Part shown: piece by piece, positions 1 to 8,809 of the stretch
Layout of the letters: every line of letters begins with the position of its first letter
Numbering within the stretch: position 1 is the first letter of the stretch
Origin: JAJDNW01 sp039714495
GTDB taxonomy: Bacteria > Desulfobacterota > Desulfobacteria > Desulfobacterales > B30-G6
Direction of reading: 5' to 3'
Assembly (NCBI GenBank): GCA_039714495.1
Contig: JBDLJD010000001.1
Span: 1 to 64,000, forward strand
Length of the DNA stretch: 64,000 nucleotides
The notes under the pieces: generated by a model
The model's input: only the letters and a program-made list of their open reading frames with translations
The model's database searches: none
What the model was told of the DNA's origin: nothing
Translations under genes and position numbers: made by a program

Positions 1-33
1 GCTAAACCGTACACTGAATGGAGCATAGATATT

Positions 34-768
34 TTGGAAGCAGGGAAAGCGGAAATCACCGGAATTGGATGGATCACGGCGGCAGGAACCGGCCGCGGTC
101 GGGATCACAAGGGCTTTACCCTGCCAATGGGCCGCTTGCCGGAATACACCCCCGAGAAGATCTTCACAGAACCCTACCCCAATTTGAGGCGCATGGACGA
201 CTACTCGCGCTTGGGGGTTACCGCCATCGCCCTGACATTGCAGGATGCGGGCCTGGACACGTGGACCCGCAAACGTGATATCGGTATGGTGGTTGCCACG
301 GTTTACGGCTGCCTGGGCGCCGATGTGGACTACTACAACACGGTAATTCCCAACCAGGGCGCCCATGCCAGTCCGGCCGTGTTTTCATACACGTCCGCCA
401 ACAGTTTCCTGGGAGAAGCCGCCATCCGCTTCGGCCTGACCGGCACCAATTACGCGATTTCTGAACAGCGCCCCACCGGCCTGGCCGGACTGAATGCAGC
501 GTTGGGACATGTTGCCAGAGGGGACGACGAAAAAATGATGGGGGGAGTTTGTGATGTCGGCTGCCCTGAGATTTTCGGCCAGCCGGATAAGTTTCCTGCC
601 GGTGTCCTGTTTTTCATGCTCGAAGCGGTTGGCACAAATCCGCAGAATTCTTTTGGCATACTCGCCTCTGAATCGCCGGGCCAGCTTATCTTCAACGGCG
701 ATCCGGTAAATGACATATCCACGCTTGTCAATCAATGCCTCAGAAGTGAATTTATAAATCCCACCTAA
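34..768 (+). CDS. Ketosynthase-like chain-length factor (ApeC-like)
   Basis: A 244-residue protein with the N-terminal half of a beta-ketoacyl synthase fold. The normal active-site Cys motif is replaced by S143-E144-Q145 (AISEQRPTGL), the pattern of type II PKS chain-length factors, where Gln replaces the nucleophile. The length fits the short Ketoacyl-synt_2 family (ApeC of aryl-polyene clusters) rather than a full 400-residue KS, so it is probably not truncated. The likely role is a non-catalytic partner of a ketosynthase that sets chain length. The TTG start has a GGAG sequence about 10 bases upstream, but the frame stays open to the window edge, so the true start could lie outside. It may belong with the lipid locus at 8-27.7 kb, from which an AOR island separates it. 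Confidence 0.7.
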   Translation: MEAGKAEITGIGWITAAGTGRGRDHKGFTLPMGRLPEYTPEKIFTEPYPNLRRMDDYSRLGVTAIALTLQDAGLDTWTRKRDIGMVVATVYGCLGADVDYYNTVIPNQGAHASPAVFSYTSANSFLGEAAIRFGLTGTNYAISEQRPTGLAGLNAALGHVARGDDEKMMGGVCDVGCPEIFGQPDKFPAGVLFFMLEAVGTNPQNSFGILASESPGQLIFNGDPVNDISTLVNQCLRSEFINPT

Positions 769-773
769 CATGA

Positions 774-821
774 GGTGATAAATCTCCATCATAGAAAGAT
801 GACAAATCTTCATTGCAGAAA
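774..821. repeat. Imperfect tandem 24-bp duplication
   Basis: Two adjacent 24-base units (774-797 and 798-821) match at about 18 of 24 positions. They lie between the convergent chain-length factor and AOR genes. No function is evident; it could be a replication-slippage scar. Confidence 0.4.
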
Positions 822-867
822 GGACATTTGTAATCGTCAATATTATTCATAACCAATCCATTCCTAC

Positions 868-2712
868 TTAGGGCAGTTCAAGTCTGTCCTTGGTAGCCTG
901 CGAGGGTATCCCTTGGGGTGACCACCCCCTGGCCTCATAATATTCATCCAACATGGTTTCCAGGGGCGGTAGGTTTGATGGATGCCCTTCCCCTGTTTTG
1001 GCTGTGCTTAAAATCCTTTTGGGTAGAGTGTCGTCTTTTCTTGAGATCCCCCTGTCGATATTGATCAGCCTCTTTAGGTTGAAAGATCTTTCACCGTGCA
1101 ACAACAGGTCTTTCAACGTATCCCGTCTTCCAGTAACGTATTTGTATGCCTCGGTCAGCGGTCCGATCGTCCAACCGCCGTTCTGGGCAAATTTGCAGCT
1201 CTTTAGAGAGTCCAGAACATTCATGATGTTTTGACTGAGGGCAGTTAGCTTGCCCTTTCCCTCAACCTTAAGCGATCCAGGCGGTTTATGGCCCAACTCA
1301 GGCAGTGCCAGTTTTGATTCATAGAGATGCGTCTGGCCCTCCATATGATGGGCGCCCCGGTTTGCTGTGGCGTAATTGCATGCCATGCCGTTAAATACCC
1401 TGGGATCGTGGCCAGGCAGTCCCAATCCCTTGACGTGCATGGCGAATTCTCCTGCTTTGCCTCCGATATGTTCCACCGCCCGGAGCAATCCCTGGTTCAG
1501 GATGCCGCCGATATGACGTCCCTCGCCGATCATGCGTACTGCTTCCAGCATGGCATCTGCATCACCCCACCCAAGCGCTACTCCGCCGCATTCACTGGCA
1601 GTGATCAATCCATTTTCGTAGCATTCCATGGCAAAGGCCACCATATGCCCCGTCTCCATGGTATCGACGCCATAACGGTTGCACAGTTCATTGGCTAAGC
1701 ATACCGCCTCTAAATTGTCAACCAGACAACTAGCTCCCAAAAAAGCCAGGGTTTCGTATTCAGGGCCGGCTGCGGTTGAGGTTTTGTGGCGGCCCTCCTT
1801 CACGGAAACGGTGTTGCCGCATCCAATGACGCAGGCATCACAGAAATATTTTTTCTTGATTAAAGACTTTTCCGTCATCGCTGTTCCGGACAGGGCTCTA
1901 GCTCCTTGCTCCCAGCGGACAGGATATTTGAAATTCTGGACCGGCAAGCTTCCCAATTGCTCTGTCCCCTGAACTATCGATGGGGTGCCGTACTGCCTCA
2001 TGTGCCCGAGTTGGTCGACCACCTGCCTGACATGAGCTCTGACCAGCTGTTTCAACCCGTCTGGATCTGCAACGGAGATCCGGTTTGTACCATGAACCAC
2101 CAGGGCCTTGATTTTTTTGTCGGCCATTACTGCGCCCAAGCCGCATCGACCTGCGGCCCTGGCGTGGGGACCATGATGCATGATGGCGGCGATGCGGGCC
2201 CCTTTCTCCGCGGCCGGACCGATGCAGGCTATATCGGCCTTGGGGTTGGTTTCTTCTCTTAACCGTGACTCAACCTCAAAAGTGTCCATACCCCAGAGGT
2301 GCTCAGCCGGTCGGATCTCGGCGCGTCCATTATTGATCCACAGATACACAGGTGAGAGGGATTTGCCGGTGACAATTACGCCGTCAAACCCGGCCATTTT
2401 AAGCGTTTTTCCCCACGTACCACCGGTATCGGCTTCTCCGAAAATACCGGTCAGCGGCGAAAGCGATACCACCTGATGGCGTCCGGAGGTAATGGATCTG
2501 GTCCCGCAGAGAGGACCGGTCATGAAAAGAATGGGGTTTTCCGGATCTTTGGGCCGGGTTGAGGAATCTATAGATCGGTAAAGGTACCGGGCCGCAAGGC
2601 CTGAGCCCCCAATATATTTTTCAGCCCACTCCAGGTTCAGGAGTTCCCGCTCCACCTGGGCAGAGGCAAGATCGATGCTGAGCATCTGTCCCATATATCC
2701 ATTAATTGTCAT
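868..2712 (-). CDS. Aldehyde:ferredoxin oxidoreductase (tungsten AOR family)
   Basis: A 614-residue protein of normal AOR length. It begins with the typical NGYMG...IDL...YIGGSGLAARYLY start and has a 4Fe-4S motif C-x2-C-x3-C (FCDACVIGC) with the distal fourth Cys in SLKSCKFA. The family oxidises aldehydes to acids with a tungsten-bispyranopterin cofactor and reduces ferredoxin; the substrate is not readable here. I chose ATG 2712 because an AAGGAT ribosome-binding site lies about 8 bases upstream and homology starts there. The reading frame stays open upstream into an aminotransferase fragment (see 2713-2916). It is the last gene of a minus-strand trio, and the GltD-like and AprA-like partners upstream are probable electron-transfer subunits. 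Confidence 0.87.
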   Translation of the reverse strand: MTINGYMGQMLSIDLASAQVERELLNLEWAEKYIGGSGLAARYLYRSIDSSTRPKDPENPILFMTGPLCGTRSITSGRHQVVSLSPLTGIFGEADTGGTWGKTLKMAGFDGVIVTGKSLSPVYLWINNGRAEIRPAEHLWGMDTFEVESRLREETNPKADIACIGPAAEKGARIAAIMHHGPHARAAGRCGLGAVMADKKIKALVVHGTNRISVADPDGLKQLVRAHVRQVVDQLGHMRQYGTPSIVQGTEQLGSLPVQNFKYPVRWEQGARALSGTAMTEKSLIKKKYFCDACVIGCGNTVSVKEGRHKTSTAAGPEYETLAFLGASCLVDNLEAVCLANELCNRYGVDTMETGHMVAFAMECYENGLITASECGGVALGWGDADAMLEAVRMIGEGRHIGGILNQGLLRAVEHIGGKAGEFAMHVKGLGLPGHDPRVFNGMACNYATANRGAHHMEGQTHLYESKLALPELGHKPPGSLKVEGKGKLTALSQNIMNVLDSLKSCKFAQNGGWTIGPLTEAYKYVTGRRDTLKDLLLHGERSFNLKRLINIDRGISRKDDTLPKRILSTAKTGEGHPSNLPPLETMLDEYYEARGWSPQGIPSQATKDRLELP

Positions 2713-2916
2713 GATGTGGTATCCTTTTTTTTTAAACAGGTAGTCGCCCATCTTTGCCGATCGTTCGATCAGATTGTCGCTATTATAGATCTTTAGGGTG
2801 GCCACACCCGCAGCCATGGCTACCGGATGGCCTGAATAGGTGTAGCCATGCAAGTAGGCTGAATCTTCAAATTTCTGCGCTACCCAATCCCGCATGGCGG
2901 TGGCGCCCAGGGGCAT
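2713..2916 (-). pseudogene. Internal fragment of a class III aminotransferase, in frame with AOR
   Basis: About 64 codons starting PLGATAMRDW and containing HGYTYSGHPVAMAAG and NLIERSAKMGDYL. This is the segment just after the PLP-lysine of a class III (omega-amino acid/taurine-type) aminotransferase. Both the rest of the N-terminus and the C-terminus are missing. It sits 3 bases after the stop of the GltD-like gene and reads without a stop, through an A9 run, into the AOR. It is not a copy of the intact aminotransferase at 6508, which differs clearly in sequence. It is best read as a deletion or recombination scar; a translated N-terminal extension of AOR is less likely because AOR has its own start. 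Confidence 0.75.
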
Positions 2917-2919
2917 ACA

Positions 2920-4515
2920 TTATCTCAGCAAATAAGGAATCTCTATCCAAATGGCCTCATGGGGACACTCCACCTCGCAAGGCAGACAAAACCAGCACGT
3001 GCGGTATTTTCCGAATGGATTACCACAGGAGTAGCAGCGGCCGGCCTCCTGCCGGGCCTGTTCCCCGCTGAGACACTGCTCTATCTCTGAGAAGTCTCCG
3101 GCACCCTGACAAGTATTCCACGATGGCCGGACTCGTTCTGCTTTGGAACCACGGGATGTGTCGATTTCAAACGTATTCTCGATGGGTCCCTCATAGGTTC
3201 TACCATAAGAGAGGTGCTCGCCTGTAAACAAGCGGTGAACGCTTTCAGCAGCTTGGCGCCCTGAAGCCATGGCAGCCACCACCGTGGAGGGTCCACTTTG
3301 AACGTCACCGGCGATAAAAACGGTGCTTCGCTCGGTTTGAAGAGTAATTTTGTTATATTTTGGATGGCTGCCATCAAAAACGCCCAAGCTAGGTTCTTGA
3401 CCGATGGCGATAATCACGGTGCCCGCCGGAAGATCCTTTAAAGTGCATTCGTCGAAGGTGGGAGCGAAGCGACCAAAGGCATCAAAGACCGCCAGACAGC
3501 GTTGAAGTTCAACACCGGATACCTTGTTATTGTCGGATAGAATACGGGTAGGCCCCCAGGAACCCTCGAGCTTCACGCCTTCGGCCTCTGCCATTTCTAA
3601 AGTCTCACGCCTGGCAGGCATGATGTTTTCGTTCTCCAAACTTGCCACCACCACCTGCTTGGCACCAAGCCTCAATGCGGTCTGAGCCGAATCTATGGCA
3701 ACATCACCGCCGCCGATGACCACTACTTTTTGGCCAACATGCGGAGATTCTCCGTTCCGTACTTCACGTAAAAACCCTAGCGCGTGATACACACCTTGGC
3801 AGTCTTCACCTCGAATGCCAAGTTTCTTAGCCTTTGGGCAACCGGTGGCTAGGATGACCGCATCATAGTCAGTGGCCAATCTGTCCAGGCTCATATCTGC
3901 ACCCAATTGGTGGCCGTTTTCAAGTATAGCGCCCATTCTTTCCAGGCGGGCGAATTCCCTATTTAAGATGTCGGCCGGCAGCCTGAACTCAGGTATGGCC
4001 CAGCGCAACATACCCCCGGGGGATTTATCAGCGTCGATGATGGTGACCTTGTGACCCTTAATCAGCAGATCCCAGGCTGCCAGCATCCCGGCCGGTCCCG
4101 AACCGACGATGGCACAGTTTTTGCCGCTGGACGCCGCCATTTCAGGTAGCGGCAAATCCTCACTTTTAATTTTATCGGACAGGTACCGTTTCAGGGTGCG
4201 AATCGCAACAGGCGCCCCCTCCTGCTGCCCCCGATGGCATCCCTGCTCACAGTCCGCCGAGCAGATACGGCCTAGAATCGATGGGAAAGGCAGATTTCTT
4301 TCGACCATTTCCAATGCCTGCTTGTCCTCGCCCCGCAGTATCAACTGGACATACCCCTGGCAGTTGACACCCAGGGGACAGGCAGCCCGGCAAGGCGCCA
4401 ACTTCATCCGCAGGTTGTCTAGAATACAGGTATCTATACACACACCGCAGTAAACACACTTGTCTTTATCGATAACGATATTGTCAGACAAGGCTTCCAA
4501 AATGGTATTCCGCAT
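2920..4515 (-). CDS. GltD-like NAD(P)H/FAD oxidoreductase with two ferredoxin-type Fe-S regions
   Basis: A 531-residue protein. The N-terminus has a ferredoxin-like cluster (CVYCGVCIDTC) and then the Cys-rich fer4_20 region of glutamate synthase small subunits (CRAACPLGVNCQGY, CSADCEQGC). The middle holds two dinucleotide-binding motifs (AIVGSGPAGMLAAWDL for FAD, VVVIGGGDVAIDSA for NAD(P)H). The C-terminus has a second Fe-S motif (CWFCLPCEVECPHEA). It probably moves electrons between NAD(P)H, ferredoxin and the flanking AOR and AprA-like proteins. I chose ATG 4515 because GGAGG sits 5 bases upstream; an alternative ATG at 4527 overlaps the stop of the upstream flavoprotein gene. Translational coupling with that gene is likely. 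Confidence 0.82.
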   Translation of the reverse strand: MRNTILEALSDNIVIDKDKCVYCGVCIDTCILDNLRMKLAPCRAACPLGVNCQGYVQLILRGEDKQALEMVERNLPFPSILGRICSADCEQGCHRGQQEGAPVAIRTLKRYLSDKIKSEDLPLPEMAASSGKNCAIVGSGPAGMLAAWDLLIKGHKVTIIDADKSPGGMLRWAIPEFRLPADILNREFARLERMGAILENGHQLGADMSLDRLATDYDAVILATGCPKAKKLGIRGEDCQGVYHALGFLREVRNGESPHVGQKVVVIGGGDVAIDSAQTALRLGAKQVVVASLENENIMPARRETLEMAEAEGVKLEGSWGPTRILSDNNKVSGVELQRCLAVFDAFGRFAPTFDECTLKDLPAGTVIIAIGQEPSLGVFDGSHPKYNKITLQTERSTVFIAGDVQSGPSTVVAAMASGRQAAESVHRLFTGEHLSYGRTYEGPIENTFEIDTSRGSKAERVRPSWNTCQGAGDFSEIEQCLSGEQARQEAGRCYSCGNPFGKYRTCWFCLPCEVECPHEAIWIEIPYLLR

Positions 4516-4526
4516 CTTACCCTCCA

Positions 4527-6188
4527 TTACTTCGCCATCCGAATAATATCCTTGTGTTGGATCGCGACCTGGCCGGGTGCTTCGCCTTTAGTTAAAACAA
4601 TATGCTTTTTCCAGTTTTTATCATCTTTGTCGGGAAAATCGCTGCGGTAGTGCCAGGGCGACCAACGGCTTTCCTTGCGTTCCAGTGAGGCCGTACCCGA
4701 CAAAGTCGCACACTGAATAATGTTTTCCACTTCAAAGGTCTTGAACAGATCATGGTGATCGCGCACATAAACCATCTCTTCCAGTTCGGCGCGGAAACGG
4801 TCCATCCACCACAGCAACCGGTTGAGTTTGTAGGCGTTTTTGGGCGGCCGCAGATAATCACTGATGATACGGCGCACTTTAAATTCGAACTCCTCAATGG
4901 AGACCGGGTTTTTGGTGTGGTCCATGCGGGCGTCGCGCTTCTTTACAAAGGCCTCGACCTTGTCAAGGTTGAGCTGCGGCAAATCGTTGGCAGCAGCGTA
5001 TTCCGTTGCGCTTTCGGCGGAGATTTCGCCGTAGACCAGGGCACCGGAGAGGTGACCACGTGCGCAGAGCGAGGTGTCACCTGCAGCATACAAACCGGGA
5101 ACCGAAGTTCTGCCGTGCTCGTCGATGCGCACGCCTGTGAGGCCGTGTCCACCGCAAAGATAGACTTCGGTCGGCCAAAGCTCAATTTCACCGGTTCGGA
5201 AATCGTTGTCGCGGCCGGCGTGAAAACGCTCACAGGCGGGGCGTTCGGTGGTGAACAAAAGGTCTTCGATCTCACGGATGCGATCCTCGGGCAGGTGGTC
5301 CATGCGGATACGCATGGGGCCGGTATGATCAAAGAAATCCTCCATGCACATGGTTTTAATCGAAGGATGTGCCTTGTCCCTGCGCTCGCTGAACGCATTC
5401 AACAGGCGGGCACCACGGGTGAGCGTGATGTAAAGCAACGGTGCATTGATGTCTTTGGTGATATAGTAGTACAGTGTGTATTCGAAACCGCTCAGTTCGG
5501 CGCCGGCGTTATAGGCCAGACAATAGCCGTCTCCAGTGTTACCAGGGAAATCGTAGACACCGTAAAGGCTGCCATTTGAGGGCAGACCGAAACGGGCCGT
5601 GCCACCGGCACTCAGGATCACGCTTTTGGCCCGGATAACCATCATCTCGCCGGTGCGCACGTTCAGAGCGATTACGCCGGCGACCCGGTCATCTTCAATG
5701 ATAATTTCGGCGGCCATGGTTCTGTTGATGACCTTGGCGCCCCCGTCAACCATGCGTTGGTGCAAAATGGTTTTAAGTTCCGGTTCTTTCATGGTGACGC
5801 AGAATTTTCCCTTGGGGTGCACCTGGACGATGTCGTAGTTGCCTTCCTTGTCGGTTGGAAAGAAAACGCCCCAATCGATGAGCTTCTGCATCAAAGCCCA
5901 GCTATGTTCGGCCATGCGGTAGTTGACCGGCTCATCCATGATGCCGTCGCAGGCGATAGAATTGGATTCAACATAGAGTTCCGGTGTGGCAACATCCGGA
6001 ATGGCAACGATATTGAGTGCATCCATTCCTCTGGCGATGCAGCCGGAATACTTGGCGTCGCCCTTTTCGAGGACAATTACATCCAGGTCGGGGTTTGTTT
6101 CTTTGGCACGAATACCAGCCATGGCGCCTGCGCTGCCACCTCCGACTATTAATACATCACATTTTATAATTGGATAATCATGTTCCAT
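4527..6188 (-). CDS. AprA-like flavoprotein (fumarate reductase/APS reductase alpha superfamily)
   Basis: A 553-residue protein with an N-terminal FAD-binding motif (DVLIVGGGSAGAMAGIRA), a covalent/substrate-domain layout typical of fumarate reductase flavoproteins, and a C-terminal helical domain. The text around KYSGCIARGMDALNI resembles APS reductase alpha subunits. No AprB partner is adjacent, and the Fe-S partner is probably the GltD-like protein, whose gene overlaps its stop. True APS reductase is unlikely in this context; an electron-transfer or enoate/fumarate-type reductase working with AOR is more plausible. I chose ATG 6188 because the upstream in-frame extension is AT-rich and has no family similarity. 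Confidence 0.78.
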   Translation of the reverse strand: MEHDYPIIKCDVLIVGGGSAGAMAGIRAKETNPDLDVIVLEKGDAKYSGCIARGMDALNIVAIPDVATPELYVESNSIACDGIMDEPVNYRMAEHSWALMQKLIDWGVFFPTDKEGNYDIVQVHPKGKFCVTMKEPELKTILHQRMVDGGAKVINRTMAAEIIIEDDRVAGVIALNVRTGEMMVIRAKSVILSAGGTARFGLPSNGSLYGVYDFPGNTGDGYCLAYNAGAELSGFEYTLYYYITKDINAPLLYITLTRGARLLNAFSERRDKAHPSIKTMCMEDFFDHTGPMRIRMDHLPEDRIREIEDLLFTTERPACERFHAGRDNDFRTGEIELWPTEVYLCGGHGLTGVRIDEHGRTSVPGLYAAGDTSLCARGHLSGALVYGEISAESATEYAAANDLPQLNLDKVEAFVKKRDARMDHTKNPVSIEEFEFKVRRIISDYLRPPKNAYKLNRLLWWMDRFRAELEEMVYVRDHHDLFKTFEVENIIQCATLSGTASLERKESRWSPWHYRSDFPDKDDKNWKKHIVLTKGEAPGQVAIQHKDIIRMAK

Positions 6189-6507
6189 AGATAACTCACT
6201 GAAAGCAGAAAATTTTTTTCTGGAAGGTAAGAAATGTTGTAAATGATTGGCTTCCCTTTTTCGATGAATACCCGTTCTAATCGGTATAATTTTTGGCTGA
6301 TTAATACAAGATATTAAATGTATAAAAATTGTCGATTTTATCATATATCTGTTTGATATATAGTCGGTCCATCCCTCAGGAAAAGTTTATAAAAGCAGAA
6401 TATTATTTACTTTTTTTGTGCGGATTAAAATTGTTGACTTCAATGAAATCACTAGTAGACTATATAATTGAAATTTTCATCAGACAACTCCATGAAAGAG
6501 AGGAATC
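6189..6507. other. Divergent intergenic region, AOR trio / aminotransferase
   Basis: About 320 AT-rich bases between two divergent genes, so it should hold both promoters. A TATAAT box is at 6463-6468. A TTGACT at 6434-6439 is 23 bases upstream of it, which is too far for a standard sigma-70 pair. An inverted repeat is listed separately. No gene is evident. Confidence 0.5.
6343..6361. promoter_or_regulatory. Inverted repeat, candidate operator
   Basis: Perfect 7-bp arms ATATATC and GATATAT around a TGTTT spacer, in the divergent promoter region between the AprA-like gene and the aminotransferase. The position suits a regulator binding site, but AT-rich palindromes arise easily by chance. Confidence 0.3.
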
Positions 6508-7836
6508 ATGAAAATACCGTATAAGGACCACTACGAATCCTTAGCGATGTCGCATTCATACGATGAAATTGTTGCCAAGCGGAATACGTATCTGTCGCCT
6601 TCCCTCAAGACTTTTCAGGCCTATAACGAACCTCTGGTGATGGAAAAGGGGAAGGGGCAGTGGATCTGGGATGTCGAGGGTCGGCAATACCTCGACCTTA
6701 TGGCGCAGAATACCTGCATTAGTGCAGGGTATCGGCATCCGTTGGTGGAAAGAGAGGTCCACAGGCAGATGGACCGAATTCAGCACGTGACCACCACCTA
6801 TTTCAACGCGATGCCCGCCCATCTTGCCGAAGAACTAGCTTCCCGGCTCCCGGAAGGAAATGACTGGACGCTTCATTTTGTGAACAGCGGTGCTGAAGCC
6901 GTGGACCTTGCGCTTCTAATGGCCAGACTTCATACCGGCGCTCATGATATTATCGCGTTGCGGAATAGTTATCACGGACTCCATTTCGGTTGTATGAGTC
7001 TAACCGGCATCCAGAGCACCCGACACGCCGTTCCGTCTGCGCCCGGTATTATTCATGTAAACACCCCCTCATCGTACCGTGGGCTCTTCGGCAATGATAC
7101 GGCCATGTATATCGAGGATTTTGACCAGGCAGTCATGGCTTCCACGCCGGGGAGGATCGCAGGCTTCATAGTGGAACCCATCCAGGGGTATGGTGGTGTC
7201 TCCCCTTTACCGGAGGGGTACCTGCCGGCGGTCTTCGAACGCACGCGGGAGGCGGGCGGCCTCTGCATCATCGATGAAGTCCAGACGGCTTTCGGTCGGT
7301 TGGGATCCCACTATTGGGGATTTGAATGGCTGGACGCGACGCCGGACATCGTCGTGATGGGCAAGGGACTGGGCAACGGCCATCCTCTTTCTGCAGTCGC
7401 AGTAAAGAGGCATATAGCCGAATCCATGTCCAATGCCAAGTTTTTTAACACCTATGCTTGCAATCCCATCTCCTGCGCGGCGGGCCGTGCTGTCCTACAG
7501 GCTGTGGATGTGGACGGTCTGATGGAGAACTCAAATGCTGTCGGGTCGCATATGAAAGACAGGCTTTTCGGACTGATGGAGAAGCATGACGTTATCGGCG
7601 ACGTGAGAGGCCGAGGACTTCTACTGGGCATGGAGCTTGTGCGGGACCGGGCCGCGAAGACCCCTGCAGTCGAGGAAGCCGGACGGCTAATGGAATTTGC
7701 AAAAGAGAATGGCGTAATCATCGGCAAGTGCGGTCTTTACGGTAACGTGCTCAAGATCAATCCACCCATGTGTATCATGATGGAGGATGTTAGCCTTGTT
7801 GCTGAAGTGCTGGATCAAGGATTGTCACGACTTTAG
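6508..7836 (+). CDS. Class III PLP-dependent aminotransferase
   Basis: A 442-residue protein of full family length. It has the cofactor and substrate motifs of class III enzymes: FVNSGAEAVDLALLMAR, the SYHGLHFG segment, the IIDEVQTAFGR loop with the PLP Asp, and the Schiff-base lysine in VMGKGLGNGHPLSAVAV. Related enzymes include AGXT2-type alanine-glyoxylate, beta-alanine and omega-amino acid aminotransferases; the donor cannot be fixed from sequence alone. A good ribosome-binding site (GAGAGGAATC) precedes the ATG. Its divergence from the AOR trio suggests amine-to-aldehyde/acid chemistry in one pathway, which is inference. Confidence 0.87.
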   Translation: MKIPYKDHYESLAMSHSYDEIVAKRNTYLSPSLKTFQAYNEPLVMEKGKGQWIWDVEGRQYLDLMAQNTCISAGYRHPLVEREVHRQMDRIQHVTTTYFNAMPAHLAEELASRLPEGNDWTLHFVNSGAEAVDLALLMARLHTGAHDIIALRNSYHGLHFGCMSLTGIQSTRHAVPSAPGIIHVNTPSSYRGLFGNDTAMYIEDFDQAVMASTPGRIAGFIVEPIQGYGGVSPLPEGYLPAVFERTREAGGLCIIDEVQTAFGRLGSHYWGFEWLDATPDIVVMGKGLGNGHPLSAVAVKRHIAESMSNAKFFNTYACNPISCAAGRAVLQAVDVDGLMENSNAVGSHMKDRLFGLMEKHDVIGDVRGRGLLLGMELVRDRAAKTPAVEEAGRLMEFAKENGVIIGKCGLYGNVLKINPPMCIMMEDVSLVAEVLDQGLSRL

Positions 7837-7876
7837 GAGCTGCTTCCAAAAAGTTCTTTCAACAAATTTCTTTGTT

Positions 7877-7913
7877 GGCCTGTTTTGAATTTCTCAAAAT
7901 AGGCCTTCTTTAT
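7877..7913 (+). terminator. Rho-independent terminator after the aminotransferase
   Basis: The arms GGCCTGTTTTGA (7877-7888) and TCAAAATAGGCC (7894-7905) pair with one mismatch around a 5-base loop and are followed by TTCTTTATT. A weaker CAACAAA/TTTGTTG repeat lies just upstream. Confidence 0.75.
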
Positions 7914-7999
7914 TGCTTGGGATTTTTAATAGATAGTTAAAATTTACTTCAAACCGAGATTTTGAAACCACTTCTTCCTTTGAAAACTGCTGGCAGCCA

Positions 8000-8809
8000 T
8001 CAACCTCTTTTCATAATTGGCATTCCAATCAGATCCGACAGGGGGACAACCTGCAAGCGCCTTTTTTCGATCCCGTCCACGATAGCTTCCACTTCCTTCA
8101 GCCAGACGCCAATTTGCTCTTCATTGGGCGGTCTTCTGTCGTGTAACAGAACGATGTCGCCATCCTGGATGCGCTGCAGCACCCGCCCGGAGAGATTGTT
8201 GAACCGCCGATTGCCTCCGTCCAGGGGACGGTTGCTGAAGTTGACCAGGGTCAACCCGGTTTTTTCAAGAGCCGGCTGGAGCCTGGGCGTGACGATGCCC
8301 ACCGGCGGACGGTAAACCAATGGCTCGACGCCGTGTTTCTTCAACACCTGCTGGGTAGCCTCCAAATCCTTGACCACGGCAGCAACCTTCTGGAAAAAAA
8401 TGCGGGTGCTGTGTTTGAAGGAGTGATTGCCCAAAAGGTGTCCCTTCCGGATAATCCTGTCAATCAACGCCGGGTGGGCGGCAGCCTTTTCACCGATCAC
8501 GAAAAAGGTCGCTTTGACATCTCTTCTTTCTAGAATATCCAGCAAGAGGGAGGTGGTCGATGGGTCAGGCCCATCGTCGAAGGTCAGGGCCACGGCCCTC
8601 TGCCCGCTGCGCCCCTTGAAGATGATGGGAGCGAAAAAGCCGAAGCGGGGAAAAAAGGGCGCTGCCAGGCTAACCAGCAGAAAACCGATCAGGGGAACGG
8701 CCGCCAGCCGCGCATCTACCATGGCCAACCCAAGTGCCAGACAAAATACCACCAGGCCTGTTTTCACAGCCATGGGTCCCTTGGCGATACCTTTTGCAGT
8801 GGTTTTCAT
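8000..8809 (-). CDS. Polysaccharide deacetylase family protein (NodB/CE4)
   Basis: A 269-residue protein with two N-terminal hydrophobic segments (about residues 14-58), so probably membrane-anchored. A NodB domain follows: TFDDGPDPST (D78/D79), the metal-binding H129-x3-H133 in NHSFKHST, and YRPPVG. The family removes N-acetyl groups from glycans or peptidoglycan. Its start overlaps the stop of the MMPL-methyltransferase gene by four bases (ATGA), so it is translationally coupled to it and likely modifies the sugar part of the lipid product. Standard APE clusters do not carry this gene as far as I know. Confidence 0.85.
   Translation of the reverse strand: MKTTAKGIAKGPMAVKTGLVVFCLALGLAMVDARLAAVPLIGFLLVSLAAPFFPRFGFFAPIIFKGRSGQRAVALTFDDGPDPSTTSLLLDILERRDVKATFFVIGEKAAAHPALIDRIIRKGHLLGNHSFKHSTRIFFQKVAAVVKDLEATQQVLKKHGVEPLVYRPPVGIVTPRLQPALEKTGLTLVNFSNRPLDGGNRRFNNLSGRVLQRIQDGDIVLLHDRRPPNEEQIGVWLKEVEAIVDGIEKRRLQVVPLSDLIGMPIMKRG

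Noticed and set aside
34..768. Truncated ketosynthase pseudogene
   Set aside because: Its length fits the short Ketoacyl-synt_2/ApeC family and the SEQ motif is a known chain-length-factor pattern, so a functional short protein is more likely.
4752..5579. A 275-codon plus-strand ORF opposite the AprA-like gene
   Set aside because: A shadow of the flavoprotein gene in a GC-rich frame, without motifs or a ribosome-binding site.
4527..6188. True APS reductase alpha subunit (aprA)
   Set aside because: No aprB beside it, and the neighbours are AOR and a GltD-like protein. Only superfamily resemblance is supported.
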